A stretch of DNA of 64,000 nt from G965216695 sp965216695 (GTDB lineage: Bacteria; Pseudomonadota; Gammaproteobacteria; Pseudomonadales; Azotimanducaceae): contig OZ244212.1 in NCBI GenBank assembly GCA_965216695.1, positions 3,162,001-3,226,000 on the forward strand. Direction: 5' to 3'. Made by a program: the position numbers and the translations under genes. A model generated the notes under the pieces. It did no database searches. It had not been told where the DNA came from and worked only from the letters and a program-made list of their open reading frames with translations. Positions 7,988 to 16,782 of the stretch are shown in pieces; position 1 is the stretch's first letter, and each line of letters opens with the position of its first letter.

Positions 7988-9487
7988 ATGGGCAAAGAAA
8001 TACTGTTGGTCGTCGACTCGGTTTCGCATGAAAAAGGCGTCTCGAACGATGTGATTTTTGGCGCGCTGGAAAGTGCACTCGCCATGGCCACAAAGAAACG
8101 GTACGACGAGGAAGCGGAGTTTCGCGTGATCATCGACCGGGAAACCGGCGAGTACGAAACGTTTCGCACGTGGGCGATCGTCAATCCGGCTGAACTCGAG
8201 GAAGAGTATCACCACGCGCGACATACCACCGTGGAACGAGCGCGTGAACGCGATCCCGCGTACGAGGTCGGGGACTTCATCGAGGAACCGGTGGAGTCGG
8301 TAGAGTTCGGGCGGATTGCTGCGCAGACGGCGAAACAGGTGATCGTGCAGAAAGTGCGCGAAGCCGAACGCGCGCAGGTGATCGGCGAATACCTGCCTCG
8401 CGTTGGCGAACTCGTTGGCGGGACGGTCAAGAAGCTGGGCCGCGACAGTGTGATCGTCGACCTCGGCAACAATGCCGAAGGCCTCCTGATAAGAGAGCAT
8501 CTCATTCCGCGCGAAACCTTTCGCGTAGGTGACCGGCTGCGCGCGCTCCTGCTGGACGTCAACCCGGAAAATCGGGGGCCGCAACTCATCCTGACGCGAA
8601 CCACGGCGCAGATGCTGACCGAACTGTTCAAGCTCGAAGTGCCTGAGATTGCGGAAGACGTAATCGAGATCCGCGGGGCCGCGAGGGATCCGGGGTCGCG
8701 GGCGAAGATCGCGGTGAAAACCAACGATGGCCGAATCGATCCGGTCGGTGCGTGTGTGGGCATGCGGGGGTCGCGGGTCCAGGCCGTATCCGGTGAACTC
8801 GCTGGTGAGCGCATCGACATTGTGCCCTGGGACGAAAACCCGGCTCAGCTCGCAATTAACGCGATGGCCCCGGCCGAAGTCGCATCAATCGTGCTGGATG
8901 AAGACACGCATACGATGGACATCGCGGTCTCGGAGGACAATCTGGCCCAGGCGATCGGCCGCGGCGGACAGAATGTGCGTCTCGCGGGTGAACTCACAGG
9001 CTGGACCCTCAACATTATGACCATCGAGGATGCGGAGGCGAAGCAGGAGCAGGAAGCGCAGAAGTACATCGCCGAGTTCATGGAGACGCTGTCTGTCGAT
9101 GAAGACGTGGCGCTCGTGCTTGTGGAGGAAGGCTTCACAACGCTCGATGAGATTGCGTATGTGCCCTTCGACGAGATGGCGGCTATTGAAGGGTTCGACG
9201 AAGAGATTGTGACCGAATTACGCAATCGTGCCAAAGACGCGCTCCTAACCCGAGCGATCGCCGAAGAAGAACTGTTGGGAGATCGCCAGCCCGCCGAAGA
9301 TCTGCTTGGCATGGAAGGAATGGACCCACAACTTGCGAGCCGCCTCGCCGCGCATGAGGTTGTAACCATGGAAGACCTGGCGGAACTCTCAATCGCCGAT
9401 CTGCTGGATATCGCAGAGGAACTCGGTGAAGAAAAAGCAGCGGAACTGATCATGACTGCTCGCGCGCCCTGGTTCGAGGAAGCGTAA
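7988..9487 (+). CDS. nusA: Transcription termination/antitermination factor NusA
   Basis: A 499-residue RNA polymerase-binding protein that modulates pausing, intrinsic termination and rRNA antitermination. Order of domains: N-terminal polymerase-binding domain (1-130), S1 domain (about 135-200, ending LILTRTT), two KH domains (about 230-345, with GMRGSRVQAVSGELAGERID and AIGRGGQNVRL), then two C-terminal acidic repeats (about 365-495) like those of E. coli NusA that contact the alpha CTD and lambda N. E. coli NusA is 495 residues. ATG 7988 is 50 nt after rimP. Confidence 0.96.
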   Translation: MGKEILLVVDSVSHEKGVSNDVIFGALESALAMATKKRYDEEAEFRVIIDRETGEYETFRTWAIVNPAELEEEYHHARHTTVERARERDPAYEVGDFIEEPVESVEFGRIAAQTAKQVIVQKVREAERAQVIGEYLPRVGELVGGTVKKLGRDSVIVDLGNNAEGLLIREHLIPRETFRVGDRLRALLLDVNPENRGPQLILTRTTAQMLTELFKLEVPEIAEDVIEIRGAARDPGSRAKIAVKTNDGRIDPVGACVGMRGSRVQAVSGELAGERIDIVPWDENPAQLAINAMAPAEVASIVLDEDTHTMDIAVSEDNLAQAIGRGGQNVRLAGELTGWTLNIMTIEDAEAKQEQEAQKYIAEFMETLSVDEDVALVLVEEGFTTLDEIAYVPFDEMAAIEGFDEEIVTELRNRAKDALLTRAIAEEELLGDRQPAEDLLGMEGMDPQLASRLAAHEVVTMEDLAELSIADLLDIAEELGEEKAAELIMTARAPWFEEA

Positions 9488-9509
9488 CGCGGCGCCGATG
9501 GAGGACGTA

Positions 9510-12047
9510 ATGTCAGACGTAACGGTAAGACAATTGGCGGAGACGGTCGGAGCACCGGTCGAGCGCCTGCTCAAACAGATGCAGGAAGCCGGGCTGCCCC
9601 ATAGATCCGAGTCGGAGCCGGTGACGGAGACGCAGAAGCAGCAGCTACTGACGTTCCTCAAGCGCAGTCATGGGGAATCCACAGCGCCGGCGCCGAAGAT
9701 CACGCTCAAGCGCACAACCAAGAGCAAAGTGCGTACCGGTGCCGGTCGGGCTGGGCGCGACGTGACGGTGGAGTATCGCCGCAAGCGAACATATGTGCGC
9801 CGCGGCGACCTCGCGGACGCTCCGGACACGCCGGAACCACAGCCCGCAGTGAGTCAGGCGGCGCAGGAAGCCCAGCGCATCCGCGAAGAAGAACTGGCCC
9901 GAAAGGCCGCTGAAGAAAACGCGCGCCGCGAGGAGGAATCGCGCCGCGAAGAAGAAAAACGCCGACGCGAAGAAGAGGCCAAGGCGGCGGAGCGCGCACA
10001 GCAGGAAAAAGAAGAAGCAGCACGCAAGGCGCAACAGACCGAGGAACAACCGCCCGCCACACCGAAAACGCCCGCGGAGATTCAGGCGCAGGCGCAGGCA
10101 TCGGAGCGCGCCGGAAAACACCGCAAAGGCAAAGATCGCGACAAGCCGCGTGAGCGCGAGGAGTTTCGTGGCGGACGTAAGCGCCGCGAACTCTCGCTGA
10201 AGAGCGAACGCCGGTCCCGCCGCACGCGCCAACCGGCGCCTACGCTGCATGTGGAGCAGCAGGGTGGCGAATTCAAACCCACAGACTTCATCGCCCGCGA
10301 GGTGGAACTCGGCGAAGCGATCACCGTCGGGGATCTCGCACAACGCATGGCAGTAAAGGCGGGTGAGGTCATCAAGACGCTGATGGGTATGGGCGTGATG
10401 GCGACCATCAACCAGACCGTCGATCAGGATACGGCGACGCTCGTCGTCGAAGAGATGGGGCACAAGGTAAAACTCGTCTCGGAAGACGCGCTCGAACAGA
10501 AGTTCGAGCAATCGATGTCGCTCGAGGGCGAGACCGCGTCCCGTGCGCCGGTGGTAACCGTGATGGGTCACGTCGACCACGGCAAGACGTCGCTGCTGGA
10601 TTACATTCGCAATTCACGCGTCACGAGCGGTGAAGCCGGCGGCATTACGCAGCACATCGGCGCGTATCGGGTGCAGACCGAGCAGGGTCAGGTGAGTTTC
10701 ATCGACACGCCCGGTCATGCGGCGTTTACCGCAATGCGTGCCCGTGGTGCGCGGGTCACCGACATTGTCGTGCTCGTTGTCGCGGCAGACGACGGTGTCA
10801 TGCCGCAAACCGAGGAGGCGATCCAGCATGCACGCGCGGCAGAGGTGCCGCTGGTTGTCGCGATCAACAAGATCGACCTCGAAGGCGCCGATCCGGATCG
10901 TGTGACCAACGAGCTCGCTGCCAAAGATGTGGTCCCCGAAGATTGGGGCGGCGATACGCAGTTCATCAAGGTGTCTGCGGTGACTGGCGAAGGAGTCGAC
11001 CAGCTGCTGGAAGCCATCGTGCTGCAGGCGGAAATTCTGGAGTTGCAGGCCATTCCCGACGTGCCGGCGCGTGGCGTCGTGATCGAAAGCCGACTCGATC
11101 GCGGCCGTGGCCCAGTGGCAACGGTGCTGGTCCAGAACGGTACGCTGCACCAGGGCGACATCCTGATTGCAGGCGAGACGCACGGCCGGGTACGGGCAAT
11201 GCTCGACGATCATGGCGATGCCGTGAAGGAAGCGGGTCCCTCTGTACCGGTAGAGTTGCTCGGTCTCAATGGCACCGCGGCCGCGGGGGACGAGTTTCAG
11301 GTTGCCGCAGACGAACGCACTGCTCGGGAACTTGCCGAGTTCCGGCGCGACAAATCCGCCGAGCAACGCCAGGCGCTGCAGCAGGCAGCCAAGCTGGAGA
11401 ACATGTTTGCGCACCTGAAAGATGGTGAGCAGCGCGTACTGAAGATGGTGTTGAAAACCGATGTACGCGGCAGCCTGGAAGCGATTCTGCAGGCGCTTGC
11501 GGACATGGGCAACGACGAGGTGTCCGTGAACGTGCTGGGTTCCGGCGTCGGCGGCATCACCGGTACGGACGCAACAATGGCACTGACCTACGGTGCGGCG
11601 ATTTTCGGGTTCAACGTGCGGGCGGATAACACGGCCAAGGCAATGATCGAGCGTGAAGGCATCGATCTGCGCTACTACAGCGTGATTTACGAACTGCTCG
11701 ACGACGTGAAACAGGTGCTGAGCGGCATGCTCGCGCCGGAGATCCGCGAAGAAATTGTCGGAACGGCGGAAGTGCGCGACGTATTCCGGTCGCCGCGATT
11801 CGGTCAGGTTGCCGGCTGTATGGTCATCGAGGGAACGGTCCAGCGCAACAAGCCGATTCGTGTGCTGCGCGACAATGTCGTTATCTACGAAGGCGAGCTG
11901 GAATCGCTGCGGCGCTTCAAGGAAGACGTCAACGATGTGCGTAGTGGAACCGAGTGCGGGATCGGTGTTCGTAACTACAACGACGTACGGGTCGGCGACC
12001 GGATCGAAGTGTTCGAGTCGAGGGAAGTTGCGCGCGAACTCGAATGA
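9510..12047 (+). CDS. infB: Translation initiation factor IF-2
   Basis: GTPase of 845 residues that brings fMet-tRNA to the 30S subunit and promotes subunit joining. An N-terminal IF2N domain (MSDVTVRQLAETVG) is followed by a long charged region rich in Arg, Glu and Lys (about 110-250), a second IF2N-like domain, and the G domain with GHVDHGKTS, DTPGHA and NKID, then domains II-IV. The start is ATG 9510, preceded at 5-6 nt by GGAGGA; the ATG at 9498 overlaps that site and would add only four residues. Internal starts giving shorter IF-2 forms, known in E. coli, cannot be judged here. Confidence 0.96.
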   Translation: MSDVTVRQLAETVGAPVERLLKQMQEAGLPHRSESEPVTETQKQQLLTFLKRSHGESTAPAPKITLKRTTKSKVRTGAGRAGRDVTVEYRRKRTYVRRGDLADAPDTPEPQPAVSQAAQEAQRIREEELARKAAEENARREEESRREEEKRRREEEAKAAERAQQEKEEAARKAQQTEEQPPATPKTPAEIQAQAQASERAGKHRKGKDRDKPREREEFRGGRKRRELSLKSERRSRRTRQPAPTLHVEQQGGEFKPTDFIAREVELGEAITVGDLAQRMAVKAGEVIKTLMGMGVMATINQTVDQDTATLVVEEMGHKVKLVSEDALEQKFEQSMSLEGETASRAPVVTVMGHVDHGKTSLLDYIRNSRVTSGEAGGITQHIGAYRVQTEQGQVSFIDTPGHAAFTAMRARGARVTDIVVLVVAADDGVMPQTEEAIQHARAAEVPLVVAINKIDLEGADPDRVTNELAAKDVVPEDWGGDTQFIKVSAVTGEGVDQLLEAIVLQAEILELQAIPDVPARGVVIESRLDRGRGPVATVLVQNGTLHQGDILIAGETHGRVRAMLDDHGDAVKEAGPSVPVELLGLNGTAAAGDEFQVAADERTARELAEFRRDKSAEQRQALQQAAKLENMFAHLKDGEQRVLKMVLKTDVRGSLEAILQALADMGNDEVSVNVLGSGVGGITGTDATMALTYGAAIFGFNVRADNTAKAMIEREGIDLRYYSVIYELLDDVKQVLSGMLAPEIREEIVGTAEVRDVFRSPRFGQVAGCMVIEGTVQRNKPIRVLRDNVVIYEGELESLRRFKEDVNDVRSGTECGIGVRNYNDVRVGDRIEVFESREVARELE

Positions 12048-12054
12048 CGAATCG

Positions 12055-12432
12055 ATGAAAGAATACGGACGAGACGAGCGCGTTGCGGATTTCGTGCGCG
12101 ACGAGTTGGCGCAGATCATTCAACGCGACATGCGGGATCCGCGCGTCAAGCTCGTCAGCGTGAATGACGTCAAGGTGAGCAAAGACATCGGTTACGCGGA
12201 CGTGTACGTGTCCACGCTACAGGATCTCGAAGCCGGCGATCGCCAGGCCCTCGTCGACGTGCTGAACCACGCGTCCGGCTATCTCAGGTCGGCACTCGCA
12301 AAGCGCCACAGCATGCGCACGACGCCACGGCTGCGGTTTCACTACGACGAACTGATCGAGTCGGGCCCGCGTCTGGAAGCTCTGATTCAGCAAGCCGTTG
12401 CATCAGATCGGGGGAACGGTCCCCGTGGCTAG
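12055..12432 (+). CDS. rbfA: 30S ribosome-binding factor RbfA
   Basis: A single KH-like domain protein (125 residues) that binds helix 1 of 16S rRNA in late 30S assembly and in cold adaptation. Conserved features include RVADFVRDELAQII, the DPRV turn and the VSKD...ADVYVS strand. The start is ATG 12055, 7 nt after the infB stop, beginning MKEYGRDERV as in relatives. The end overlaps the likely truB start by 8 nt, suggesting translational coupling. Confidence 0.93.
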   Translation: MKEYGRDERVADFVRDELAQIIQRDMRDPRVKLVSVNDVKVSKDIGYADVYVSTLQDLEAGDRQALVDVLNHASGYLRSALAKRHSMRTTPRLRFHYDELIESGPRLEALIQQAVASDRGNGPRG

Positions 12433-13342
12433 GCGCCGAGGCAGGAACATCGCCGGTATCGTGGTTCTCGACAAACCCGCGGCGATGAGTTCGAACGGGG
12501 CAGTGCAGAAAGCGAAGCGTCTGTTCTCCGCGCAGAAAGTTGGACACACGGGTTCGCTTGATCCGCTGGCGACCGGTGTCCTGCCGCTGTGTTTCGGCGA
12601 AGCAACGAAGTTCTCGCAGTTTCTCCTGACGTCCGACAAAACCTACCTGGTGCGGATCAAACTGGGTGTCTGTACCGACACCGGCGATTCCGACGGCGAA
12701 ATCCTGGATACGCGGTCGGCAGATTCGGTGACGCGTGAACAGGTGGAATCGGCGTTGGCCAGCTACCGGGGCGAGATCGATCAGATACCGTCAATGTTCT
12801 CCGCGATCAAACACAATGGCCAACCGCTGTACAAACTGGCGCGCCAGGGTATCGAAGTGGAACGCGAATCACGCCGAATCCATGTGTATCGCAACGACCT
12901 CGTGGAGTTCGACGGGGACGAGATCGTATTGGACATTCATTGCAGCAAGGGCACGTACGTTCGCACGATCGCACAGGAGCTGGGCAACGACATCGGCTGC
13001 GGAGCACACGTTATCGCGTTGCGTCGCACGCAGGCCGGCCCGTTTGGCGAATCGGATATGGTGACGTTCGACGACATGGCAGCGGCGAAAGAAAGCGGCT
13101 GTCTTGATCGCGTGCTGCAACCGATCTCCAGTGCGGTGCGCACTTGGCCGGAGGTGCGTCTGTCGGACAACACGGCCTACTACCTGCGTCAAGGACAGCC
13201 GGTGCTGGTGCCCCATGCGCCTACGAGTGGCTGGGTGCGCCTGTCGCAGACGCTGGAAGACGACAGCTGCCGCTTTCTGGGTGTCGGCGAAATTTTGAAT
13301 GATGGCCGGGTAGCCCCGAGGCGCCTGGTCGCAAGCGCGTGA
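12425..13342 (+). CDS. truB: tRNA pseudouridine-55 synthase TruB
   Basis: Makes pseudouridine 55 in the T loop of tRNAs. From GTG 12425 the protein is 305 residues and begins ARRRGRNIAGIVVLDKP, which aligns with the E. coli N terminus; an upstream in-frame TTG at 12398 is less likely. The catalytic Asp lies in GHTGSLDPLATG, and KTY and the RNA-binding GTYVRTIAQELG strand are present. It overlaps rbfA by 8 nt. Confidence 0.93.
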   Translation: MARRRGRNIAGIVVLDKPAAMSSNGAVQKAKRLFSAQKVGHTGSLDPLATGVLPLCFGEATKFSQFLLTSDKTYLVRIKLGVCTDTGDSDGEILDTRSADSVTREQVESALASYRGEIDQIPSMFSAIKHNGQPLYKLARQGIEVERESRRIHVYRNDLVEFDGDEIVLDIHCSKGTYVRTIAQELGNDIGCGAHVIALRRTQAGPFGESDMVTFDDMAAAKESGCLDRVLQPISSAVRTWPEVRLSDNTAYYLRQGQPVLVPHAPTSGWVRLSQTLEDDSCRFLGVGEILNDGRVAPRRLVASA

Positions 13343-13368
13343 ACTGCTGTACTTATGCGTGGCAGTTC
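13341..13368 (+). promoter_or_regulatory. Hairpin in rpsO leader
   Basis: GAACTGC at 13341-13347 can pair with GCAGTTC at 13362-13368, starting inside the truB stop codon and lying 70 nt before rpsO. It is followed by an A-rich stretch with repeated AAGCA units up to the ribosome binding site. rpsO is autoregulated through its leader in several bacteria; a role here is only a possibility. Confidence 0.25.
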
Positions 13369-13437
13369 GCGACGGAAACCTGAAGAAGCAAGCAAAGCAA
13401 GCAAACAAAGCAAAAAGCATAGAGCGAGGAAAACACA

Positions 13438-13707
13438 ATGGCACTCACTGCCGAACGCAAATCAGAGATCATCAAGCAGTATCAGACCGAGGAGGGAGAC
13501 ACCGGATCCCCGGAGGTTCAGGTGGCGCTGCTCACACACAACATCAACACGCTGCAGGACCACTTCAAGTCGCATCGGAAGGACCATCACTCCCGCAGGG
13601 GTCTGATCAGAATGGTGAATCAGCGGCGAAAGCTGCTCGATTACCTGCATGAGAAGGATGCGAACCGTTACGCGGAGCTGATCAAACGCCTTGGTCTGCG
13701 CCGTTGA
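13438..13707 (+). CDS. rpsO: 30S ribosomal protein S15
   Basis: An 89-residue primary binder of the 16S central domain. The four-helix protein is nearly identical in pattern to E. coli S15: GSPEVQVALLTHNI, LQDHFK, HHSRRGLIRMVNQRRKLLDYL and the ending LGLRR. ATG 13438 follows GCGAGG. As in E. coli it lies between truB and pnp. Confidence 0.97.
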   Translation: MALTAERKSEIIKQYQTEEGDTGSPEVQVALLTHNINTLQDHFKSHRKDHHSRRGLIRMVNQRRKLLDYLHEKDANRYAELIKRLGLRR

Positions 13708-13750
13708 TAACGAAACATGAGTAAAGACAACATATCGTTGAATTGGATTT

Positions 13751-13766
13751 GATCGAGGAATCGATC
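13751..13766 (+). promoter_or_regulatory. GGAA-tetraloop hairpin upstream of pnp
   Basis: GATCGA and TCGATC form a perfect 6-bp stem with a GGAA loop in the 88-nt rpsO-pnp spacer, 30 nt before the pnp start. In E. coli this spacer carries a stem cut by RNase III and degraded by PNPase for autoregulation; the position fits, but the stem here is much shorter. Confidence 0.3.
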
Positions 13767-13795
13767 TGATAGTTAAGAAGAGTAGAGGAAATATT

Positions 13796-15892
13796 TTGCA
13801 ACCAGTAACGAAACAATTTCAGTTGGGGAATCAGACCGTCACATTGGAGACGGGTCGGATTGCCCGCCAGGCGACGGGAGCCGTGGTGGTCACCATTGGC
13901 GACACCGTCGTTCTCTGCACGGTAGTCGGAGCGAAAACGGCCCGGCCCGGACAGAGCTTTTTTCCGTTGACCGTGAACTACCAGGAAAAAACGTACGCTG
14001 CGGGAAAGATCCCCGGTGGTTTCTTCCGCAGAGAAGGGCGCCCCTCGGAGAAGGAAACGCTTACGAGCCGACTCATTGATCGGCCTTTGCGCCCGCTGTT
14101 TCCTAAAGGATTTCTAAACGAGGTGCAGGTCGTCTGCACGGTAATGTCGACGGATAAGGACCAGGATCCGGACATCGCCAGCATGCTTGGTGCCTCGGCG
14201 GCGCTCGCGATATCGGGGATACCGTTCGCGGGGCCGATTGCCTGCGCGCGGGTGGGGTTCAAAGACGGTTCCTATCTGTTGAATCCAGGATACGCAGAGC
14301 TGGCCGAGTCACGGCTGAACATGGTTGTGGCAGGCACCGAAAGCGCTGTGCTCATGGTCGAATCGGAAGCTAAGGAGCTTACGGAAGACCAGATGCTTGG
14401 CGCTGTGCTATTTGCGCATCAGGAGATGCAGGCAGCGTTGCAGGCCATTAAAGATCTTGCCGCGGAAGCGGGCAAGCCGGCCTGGGACTGGCAGGCCGAA
14501 CAGGTGGACGAGGCGTTGTTGGAACGCGTTGCCGGGCTCGTGAAAGGCGAACTTGGCGAGGCGTACCGGGTGACGGACAAGATGGCGCGCCAGCAGGCGG
14601 TGTCGGAACAGCGTCAGCGCGCCCTGGAAGCGTTGGCCGGGGATGACAGCGAGTACGGCAGCGACGACGTTGGGGGCGTGTTCTCGAAAATAGAGAAAGA
14701 CATTGTGCGCCAGCGTGTGCTCAACGGTGAGGCTCGGATAGACGGGCGCGATCTGCGCACGGTACGGCCGATTGATGTGGCCGTCGGCGTCTTGCCGAAG
14801 ACGCATGGCTCGGCGCTGTTCACCCGCGGCGAAACCCAGGCCATAGTCGTCGCCACGCTCGGTACGCTGCGCGATGCGGCCATGGTCGACGCGCTGGAAG
14901 GCACATTCAGAGACCGCTTCATGCTGCACTACAACTTTCCGCCGTACAGCGTTGGCGAAGCCGGCATGATGACCGGGCCGAAGCGACGCGAGATCGGTCA
15001 CGGACGCCTGGCGCGGCGTGGCGTCAGTGCGGTATTGCCGGATGATGAGGACTTCCCGTACACGATCCGGGTCGTCTCGGAGATTACCGAATCCAACGGT
15101 TCGAGTTCGATGGCCAGCGTGTGCGGTACGTCGCTCGCGCTGATGGATGCGGGTGTGCCCGTTGAGGCGCCGGTCGCGGGCGTCGCGATGGGGCTCGTAA
15201 AGGAAGGGAATCGTTATGCGGTTCTAACGGACATACTGGGTGACGAGGATCACCTGGGCGACATGGATTTCAAGGTTGCGGGTACCGCGCGCGGCGTTAC
15301 CGCGCTTCAGATGGACATCAAGATCGACGGCATCACGGAAGAGATCATGGAAGCGGCGCTCGAACAGGCGAACGAAGCCCGGCTCCACATTCTTGGCGAG
15401 ATGAACAAGGTTATTGAACGCCCCCGCGAAAAACTGTCGGAGAACGCGCCGTCGATGGTCGTGATCAAAGTCCACCCCGACAAGATCCGCGACATTATCG
15501 GCAAAGGCGGCGCGACCATCCGTTCGATTGTGGAAGAGACCGGTGCCGAGATCGATATCGACGACGACGGCAGTGTGCGCATCTACGCAGCGGACGGGCA
15601 GAGCAAAGATGCCGCGGTAGCTCGGATCGAGGAAATAACCGCGGAAGCCGAAGTCGGCAGAATCTATGCGGGCAAAGTGGAACGTATCGTCGATTTCGGC
15701 GCGTTCGTAAACATTCTGCCTGGCAAGGATGGTCTACTGCATATTTCCCAGATCGCCCAGGAGCGTGTCGAGCAGGTATCGGACTACCTGAAGGAAGGGC
15801 AGGACATTGAAGTGGTTGTGCTCGATGTCGATCAGCGCGGGCGCATCAAGCTCTCGATGAAGGAAGTGGAGAACTACCGCCAGAGTGCGTAA
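13796..15892 (+). CDS. pnp: Polyribonucleotide nucleotidyltransferase (PNPase)
   Basis: Trimeric 3'-5' phosphorolytic exoribonuclease (698 residues; E. coli 711) of the RNA degradosome. Two RNase PH domains (residues about 10-210 and 315-545) flank an all-helical linker; then come a KH domain (IIGKGGATIRSI) and an S1 domain (GRIYAGKVERIVDFGAFVN). FFRREGRPSEKE in the first domain and the conserved catalytic-core DADVP-like segment in the second fit the family. The start is TTG 13796, 7 nt after AGAGGA; no ATG occurs near the conserved N terminus. Confidence 0.95.
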   Translation: MQPVTKQFQLGNQTVTLETGRIARQATGAVVVTIGDTVVLCTVVGAKTARPGQSFFPLTVNYQEKTYAAGKIPGGFFRREGRPSEKETLTSRLIDRPLRPLFPKGFLNEVQVVCTVMSTDKDQDPDIASMLGASAALAISGIPFAGPIACARVGFKDGSYLLNPGYAELAESRLNMVVAGTESAVLMVESEAKELTEDQMLGAVLFAHQEMQAALQAIKDLAAEAGKPAWDWQAEQVDEALLERVAGLVKGELGEAYRVTDKMARQQAVSEQRQRALEALAGDDSEYGSDDVGGVFSKIEKDIVRQRVLNGEARIDGRDLRTVRPIDVAVGVLPKTHGSALFTRGETQAIVVATLGTLRDAAMVDALEGTFRDRFMLHYNFPPYSVGEAGMMTGPKRREIGHGRLARRGVSAVLPDDEDFPYTIRVVSEITESNGSSSMASVCGTSLALMDAGVPVEAPVAGVAMGLVKEGNRYAVLTDILGDEDHLGDMDFKVAGTARGVTALQMDIKIDGITEEIMEAALEQANEARLHILGEMNKVIERPREKLSENAPSMVVIKVHPDKIRDIIGKGGATIRSIVEETGAEIDIDDDGSVRIYAADGQSKDAAVARIEEITAEAEVGRIYAGKVERIVDFGAFVNILPGKDGLLHISQIAQERVEQVSDYLKEGQDIEVVVLDVDQRGRIKLSMKEVENYRQSA

Positions 15893-15918
15893 AACAAGGG
15901 TCCGGAGGGGCGCTGCAG

Positions 15919-16719
15919 GTGGCCGGGGATTCGAAGGACGCGCTTGATCCAAGAGAAGCACGGGATGCTTCGGACGGCGTGCCTTCCGATCAATTCGCCG
16001 GAAGGCTGGCCGGTCTGCATCGTCGCTTCGACACGCGGCGCCCCGATGCGGGCGGTGCGTTGCAGTTCGACATGGTCAAGCCGTTCGGCCCGTCGCTACT
16101 GGAAACCCGCCTGCCGGATACGGTTCTGACCGCGCTGCTCGCAGCCTCAGACGCCGTGCTTGCAGACGCGACGCGTAAATCCTGGGGGCGCCATCTGGTC
16201 GGGCAGATCCGCGAGGAGCCGCATCTCAGCGAACGACAACTGGCCGAAGCCGGGGTGCTCGACTACCTGCAAGCGGTGCTGGCAGAGTATGTGCTTGGCT
16301 GCATGTTCTGCGATTCGCATCCCGAATATAAATCCGAGCTGACCTCTGCACGGGCGTCGCGCGACTTCCGCAATCCGGTCAGGGTGCGCATCGAAGCAGC
16401 CTGGATCGTCAGTCAGCGGGCCGGCGAGTACAACCCGTTGCACAATCACTCAAATGCGCAACTCAGCAGCGTTATCTACCTGAAGGTACCGGAGCCGCTG
16501 CAGACCGATCACATCGCCGACAAGGCGGCAATTGACGGGTTCATTGAGTTTGTCGATCGTGGTGTGCACCCGAGTGAACTTCAGAACGCAAGCGTCAGGG
16601 TGAAACCCGAAGCGGGCTATTTCTATGTGTTCCCGGCAAGTCTGTTGCACCAGGTGTACGCATTCCGAACGCCCGGCGAGCGTCGCAGTATCTCGATCAA
16701 CGCAACCTATTCGTATTGA
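15919..16719 (+). CDS. Putative 2OG-Fe(II) oxygenase family protein
   Basis: A 266-residue protein of unknown substrate. The C-terminal half has the layout of a 2-oxoglutarate/Fe(II) dioxygenase jelly roll: a first metal His in PLHNHSNAQLSSVIYL, a distal His in FPASLLHQVYAF, and an Arg in GERRSISIN that could bind 2OG. This is the pattern of a conserved hypothetical oxygenase family often found in marine proteobacteria. The first 40 residues are low-complexity and hydrophilic. GTG 15919 lies 8 nt after GGAGGGG and 27 nt after pnp, so it may be cotranscribed; it converges with acs. No function is known to me. Confidence 0.6.
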   Translation: MAGDSKDALDPREARDASDGVPSDQFAGRLAGLHRRFDTRRPDAGGALQFDMVKPFGPSLLETRLPDTVLTALLAASDAVLADATRKSWGRHLVGQIREEPHLSERQLAEAGVLDYLQAVLAEYVLGCMFCDSHPEYKSELTSARASRDFRNPVRVRIEAAWIVSQRAGEYNPLHNHSNAQLSSVIYLKVPEPLQTDHIADKAAIDGFIEFVDRGVHPSELQNASVRVKPEAGYFYVFPASLLHQVYAFRTPGERRSISINATYSY

Positions 16720-16782
16720 GCCCGATGGTGGTTTGACGCCGGTCAGAGGGCGGCGGCAAACGGGGCCTGACCTCGAAGCGTG

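Noticed and set aside
10614..12119. 501-residue minus-strand frame over infB
   Set aside because: Antisense of a highly conserved gene with no independent support.
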